Shown piece after piece: positions 60,754-64,000 of a stretch of DNA of 64,000 bases; within the stretch, counting starts at the first letter, position 1, and each line of letters starts with the position of its first letter. This DNA is from an uncultured Ruminococcus sp. Its GTDB lineage: Bacteria; Bacillota; Clostridia; Oscillospirales; Ruminococcaceae. The DNA is taken from the NCBI GenBank assembly GCA_945868475.1, contig CAMBLM010000002.1, positions 1-64,000 on the forward strand, read 5' to 3'. The notes beneath the pieces were generated by a model. The model ran no database searches, was not told the DNA's origin, and saw only the letters and a program-made list of their open reading frames with translations. Both the position numbers and the translations under genes were made by a program.

Positions 60754-60897
60754 ATGAAGTTTGCACCAAAAGCGGATACCGAGAACCGAGCCGTTGTCCT
60801 CGGCGAGTATATCATCGAGCATAACGCCACCGTCCGTGCCGTCGCAAAAGAATTCGGGATTTCCAAATCTACAGTACATACGGTTGTAGCAAAATAG
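60754..60897 (+). pseudogene. spoIIID: Truncated sporulation regulator SpoIIID
   Basis: Below the track limit. ATG after GGAGTGAGAGTA encodes 47 residues: MKFAPKADTENRAVVLGEY, then IIEHNATVRAVAKEFGISKSTVH and TVVAK before TAG. The line matches the N-terminal half and HTH of SpoIIID (GKYIVETKKTVRVIAKEFGVSKSTVHKDL in Bacillus), but the C-terminal half, needed for DNA binding, is absent. SpoIIID directs mother-cell sporulation gene expression. A full copy may exist elsewhere; this one is probably dead. Confidence 0.8.
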
Positions 60898-60929
60898 AAA
60901 ATATTTTCTGGGTGGTTATATAGTATATG

Positions 60930-60976
60930 AAAATGCCCTGCAAATGGCCTTGTTGCGTCATTTGCAGGGCGTTTTC
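60930..60976. repeat. GCCCTGCAAA hairpin repeat, copy 4
   Basis: GCCCTGCAAATG, 13-base loop, CATTTGCAGGGC, then GTTTTCTT. Lies between the spoIIID fragment and the mntA gene. Confidence 0.82.
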
Positions 60977-60996
60977 TTGTAAAAAACAACGCAGTA

Positions 60997-61025
60997 TTGA
61001 TTTTTGAAATATGGTGTAGTATAAT
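60997..61025 (+). promoter_or_regulatory. Sigma-A promoter of the MntA-like gene
   Basis: TTGATT (60997-61002), 17 nt, TATAAT (61020-61025), about 48 nt before the ATG. Confidence 0.8.
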
Positions 61026-61072
61026 ATTTTACAGTAAGATATCGGCTTATGTATTCTTAAAGGAGCATCTTT

Positions 61073-61375
61073 ATGTCAGAAAATGTTTTTACAATAAGCA
61101 AGATAAAAGAAATTGTAAAACCCATTGCAGAAAAATACAATGTAGAAGAGATATATCTGTTTGGCTCGTATGCACGAGGAGAAGCCACCAAAGACAGCGA
61201 CCTTGATTTTCTTGTGTTTGGCGGTAAAAGCTTCAAGCTGACAATGATCTTTGCATTAGCCGAAGAGCTCCGTGAAGCATTTCAGAAAGAAGTGGATGTC
61301 TTTGAGATACATGAGGTCAATATGGATAGTGCGTTTTACTCTTCAATCATGAAAGAGAGGCTGATTGTTGCGTGA
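61073..61375 (+). CDS. MntA-type minimal nucleotidyltransferase (antitoxin-like)
   Basis: 100 residues. Nucleotidyltransferase core IYLFGSYARGEATKDSDLDFLVFGG with the GS-x10-DxD metal site, then KEVDVFEIHEVNMDSAFYSSIMKERLIVA (third Asp in VDVFE). MNT proteins of this size act as antitoxins that AMPylate a HEPN partner encoded next to them. Here the next gene is a stub (61372). ATG after AAGGAGCATCTTT. Confidence 0.9.
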   Translation: MSENVFTISKIKEIVKPIAEKYNVEEIYLFGSYARGEATKDSDLDFLVFGGKSFKLTMIFALAEELREAFQKEVDVFEIHEVNMDSAFYSSIMKERLIVA

Positions 61376-61389
61376 ATTATTCGGATTAA
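61372..61389 (+). pseudogene. Stub of a HEPN toxin gene
   Basis: GTG overlapping the mntA stop (GTGA) reads V-N-Y-S-D and then TAA. Partner HEPN genes commonly start this way. If one T is added (GGATTTAAAAG) the frame goes on as LKENIDLW before it hits the terminator at 61410. The rest of the toxin is missing. Short, hence low confidence. Confidence 0.35.
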
Positions 61390-63369
61390 AAGAAAATATC
61401 GATCTTTGGCTGCTGCAGCAAATGCTGTGGCAGTTTTTTATATAAAAACCATGCTCTATTGTTTTCCAGCAGTTCAATACACTTGGCACCGCTTAGGGCT
61501 GTATCAAGCTTTACCTTTGTGCGTTTAAGCAGACTCTTTGCAACAAGTAGATTTGTTTCATTATCATCAACCACAAGCACTCTTGCATCAGGAGCAATAC
61601 GCACAATAGCGTCGGAATCATGCTCTGACGCCGCTGCTTTGAACCGCTACTCAAAATCTCCGATAGGCTCGGCATTTATTACACGCTGTTCAATTTCAAA
61701 TGATAAAGTGGAACCCGAGCCGTAAACGCTGGAAACTTTAAGCTCGCTGCCCATAAGACTCAGCAGACGCTGTACAATAGCCATTCCCAGTCCCGTACCC
61801 TCGATACTGCGGTTTCTTTCCTGATCAAGGCGTTGGAATGATGCAAAAAGCTTTTCCATATCCTCTTCCTTGATGCCTATTCCCGTATCGGTCACGCTGA
61901 ATGCCAGCCGCACAATCTCGTTTTCTGTATTCAGCACATTCATTCTGAAACGGACATGACCTTCGTGAGTATATTTGACCGCATTGGCGAGAATATTTGT
62001 GACTACCTGCCTTATTCTTACATCGTCGCCGTAAAGCACCGATGGAATATTTTCATCTATCTCATATATGAATTTCAGCTTTTTCTTTTCCGCCCTTATC
62101 TTTATCATATTTACAATATCATTCACAAGGGAGCTTACGTCATACGAAACAGGCACGATCTCCATTTTGCCGAATTCGATCTTTGAGAAATCCAAAATAT
62201 CATTGATAATGGAAAGGAGCGATCTGCCTGCACTCTGAATATTTGCGGCATATTCTATGATCTGCTTTTCGCTTGATTCACGCATGATCATTTCGTTCAT
62301 ACCAAGAACTGTATTTATGGGAGTTCTGATCTCATGGCTCATATTAGCCAGAAAACTTCCCTTTGCTTTGTTTGCTTGTTCAGCCTGTTCTTTCAGTTCT
62401 TCCTGTTCCTTCGCATACTGCTCCTTTTCCAGTGCATACTCTTCCATTTTCTTCTTTTCAATAGTAATGTTGGAAGCCACAATAACAATACATACTGTTA
62501 AGATGATAATGAATGTAATAATATTCTTATAGATCAGATTAACATATATTTGCTCATCGTTCTCTCCGTTACTCTGCACTACCAGGTACCAGTCAAGGCT
62601 ATCCACGTATTTGCTTACCGAATAACCGCCGTCAATGCCCTTCTGATATACATAAGCCATGGGATCGTTTATTTCGGAAGTGTCAATATTCAGAACCGCA
62701 TTTTCAATATTGATCATATCCGTGTCGACCTGCACAAAACCTTATTTATTCACCAGATTTATCTTTACACCATATTCCTTTTCATAATCGCATAATGTAT
62801 CCTGCAATTCTGTCATCACGACACTGACACCGCAAACTCCCAGCAATTCACCATTCTCATCTTCAATTCTGCAATTTACAAAAACAGTCCACGCATTTTC
62901 ATGGACCTCATCGGTATCAACATCAAAATCGTATTTCTTTCCGCTGTCAACAAACAATGAATACCATATATCATGTGCATCTGTTTCCGGTGATACGATC
63001 TTATTAAACCCTTTCTGCGTATAATAAGCCTTGCTTTTCTCCGATACAATAAATGCAGAGTTATAGTTCATGCTCCCGCTTATTGTCCGCAGGTATGAGA
63101 TCAGATTTTGCTCCATGTCCCCGGGGAAATCCTCGTTTTTTAGCAGGTCGATCATAAAAAATCATTTGACATTGTTTGTGCAACAATAATTGGTTCTACA
63201 ATCATATTATTAAGGGAATCATATATATATTAGATGCCAATACCTTAGACATTTCCTCATTATTTCCATCAATAACCGTAGTCAGAGAATTTACAGAGAT
63301 CAGTGTAGACAAAATAAAACTTATGATGATCAATACTACTGTCTGCAAAAGCATTCTTCTGTTTTTCAT
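61386..63369 (-). pseudogene. Hybrid sensor histidine kinase, broken
   Basis: A decayed gene in four pieces. From ATG 63369: membrane helix (LLQTVVLIIISFILSTLISV) and Cache start SKVLASNIY; frameshift at an AT repeat near 63225; VEPIIVAQTMSNDF; frameshift at T6 near 63160; MIDLLKNEDFPGDMEQ through a Cache sensor to NLVNK, in-frame TAA (62742); helix, HisKA (FLANMSHEIRTPINTVLGMNEM) and ATPase (NILANAVKY, DTGIGI, GTGLGMAIV); in-frame TAG (61647); then the beginning of a receiver (VLVVDDNETNLLVAKSLL) that is cut short near 61445. Clearly non-functional as a whole. Confidence 0.9.
61410..61440 (+). terminator. Intrinsic terminator after mntA
   Basis: CTGCTGCAGC, AAAT loop, GCTGTGGCAG (two G-U pairs), then six T. 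It overlaps the lost 3' end of the broken kinase. Confidence 0.8.
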
Positions 63370-63449
63370 TGCTTGATTCGTTCCTTTCAATGGGCGTACC
63401 CATAAATTAAAGGGGTTCTCTAAAGAAATAAATACTTTTTTTACGCTCA

Positions 63450-63494
63450 AAACGTCTTTAAGGCACAACATCATGACGCACCTTAAAGACGTTT
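63450..63494. repeat. Inverted repeat upstream of the broken kinase
   Basis: AAACGTCTTTAAGG and CCTTAAAGACGTTT, perfect 14-bp arms, 17-base loop containing the half-palindrome CATCATGACG. On the kinase 5' side; an operator or RNA hairpin. Confidence 0.6.
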
Positions 63495-63554
63495 ATGCTT
63501 TTATATGACAGAATGAAGCAGAATAAATTACTGTGTATTCTATATTTTAAGGAA

Positions 63555-63676
63555 ATACTGATTAATGAGTGTTCCCCCACCGAAGGCGTGGGAACACCCA
63601 CCTAAATACGTCACTCAGGCAACAGTAAAAGCAGAAATGTTGTTTAAATCAGTGGTTCCCTAAAAATCAGTATTAT
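63555..63676. repeat. MITE-like element with AATACTGATT ends
   Basis: AATACTGATTAATGAGTG at the left and AAATCAGTATTATA at the right; inside is GTGTTCCC-N-GGGAACAC. The ends resemble the AATACTGATTTTTG variant at 21076. Sits between the broken kinase and the chemoreceptor end. Confidence 0.6.
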
Positions 63677-64000
63677 ATCCTGAATTCATTTACGCACTGT
63701 GAAAGCTCATCGGCGATGCGCTTTAGATCTGCTGCGGAATGACCGATCTGCGAGAATCCCGAGGACATCTCCGCAGTTTCTCCGCTGGTTTTGTTGGAAA
63801 GCTCGGCGGTAGTTCCTGCAATAGCAGTCAGATCATCGACAATTTTTACAATATCCGCACGGACATTTTCAAGCTGTGCAGTATGCTTTTCGATTATGCG
63901 GATACTATCGGCGGAAGAATGTATTCCTCCGATGACCTCGCTGACCGCAGCGGCAGTATTTTCCATGCTTACGCTCTGGTCGGTGATTATCTGCTTTGCT
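63673..64000 (-). CDS. C-terminal end of a methyl-accepting chemotaxis protein (5' end outside window)
   Basis: The frame is open to the right edge (AKQIITDQSVSMENTAAAVSEVIGGIHSS...) and ends with SQIGHSAADLKRIADELSQCVNEFRI, a coiled coil with heptads typical of the methylation helix at the C-terminus of chemoreceptors. The track starts it at an internal Met. The hairpin tip and sensor lie beyond the window. Confidence 0.8.
   Translation of the reverse strand, partial: AKQIITDQSVSMENTAAAVSEVIGGIHSSADSIRIIEKHTAQLENVRADIVKIVDDLTAIAGTTAELSNKTSGETAEMSSGFSQIGHSAADLKRIADELSQCVNEFRI

Noticed and set aside
60568-60989. Minus-strand ORFs 103 and 115 aa
   Set aside because: Antisense to the spoIIID fragment and hairpin repeat; no ribosome site.
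1-64000. tRNA, rRNA, IS transposase, integrase or prophage genes
   Set aside because: Looked for CCA-ended clover leaves next to gene ends, transposase-like ORFs and phage structural genes; none seen.

Overview
The window reads as chromosome of an anaerobic Firmicute of the Ruminococcus / Oscillospiraceae type, and a rumen- or gut-type Ruminococcus such as the R. albus group is the best guess. This is an inference from gene content: beta-glucan hydrolases (GH5, GH16), a SAM-I riboswitch on metK, a remnant of sporulation gene spoIIID, BIG2-type secreted proteins, a Thr/Glu-rich serine/threonine kinase, a urea transporter plus urease operon, and sigma-A promoters with 17-nt spacers throughout. 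No rRNA, tRNA, CRISPR array, IS transposase or prophage was found.

Left part (1-17.6 kb): a secreted choice-of-anchor-A protein running off the left edge; a compact type IV pilus-like operon (transglutaminase lipoprotein, PilC-like membrane protein, four small pilin-like or pilus-associated proteins, PilT-like ATPase); metK with its SAM-I riboswitch; three related secreted BIG2 proteins, one ending in a CAP domain; then a YitT-family protein, a membrane GGDEF-EAL protein and a MATE exporter on the plus strand.

Middle (17.6-46 kb): an XRE regulator divergent from a Ser/Thr kinase, followed by two bacterial-PH proteins and a glycine-zipper peptide; a Crp/Fnr regulator divergent from a 2[4Fe-4S] ferredoxin-like protein; a leader peptide plus terminator in front of a two-gene ABC exporter; a GNAT enzyme, a clostripain-type lipoprotein, a DUF554 protein and a chemoreceptor. 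Then comes a minus-strand nitrogen-acquisition operon: urtABCDE (urea ABC transporter), two small membrane proteins of unknown role, ureAB (fused), ureC, ureE, ureF, ureG, ureD. It lies downstream of a cytidylate-kinase-like gene.

Right part (46-64 kb) is accessory and partly decayed. Intact genes include an MFS transporter, a C39-like peptidase, a Fic protein, a GGDEF protein, a beta-glucan locus (orphan solute-binding protein + GH5, divergent from AraC + GH16), TetR, FeoA and a WYL regulator. Among them are a 5'-truncated HAD phosphatase, a twice-frameshifted membrane protein, a truncated FeoB, a truncated spoIIID, an MntA nucleotidyltransferase whose HEPN partner is reduced to a stub, and a hybrid histidine kinase broken by two frameshifts and two in-frame stops. 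The region is dotted with palindromic repeats: a MITE-like family with ATACTAA ends, a GCCCTGCAAA hairpin family, and one 195-bp inverted repeat.

The less ordinary points are a promoter box (AGCTGACAGYWTACC, 20 nt, TATAAT) shared by the kinase, the PH-protein gene and a possible small RNA; the leader-peptide attenuator before the ABC exporter; the two uncharacterised membrane proteins inside the urea operon; and the MITE family.
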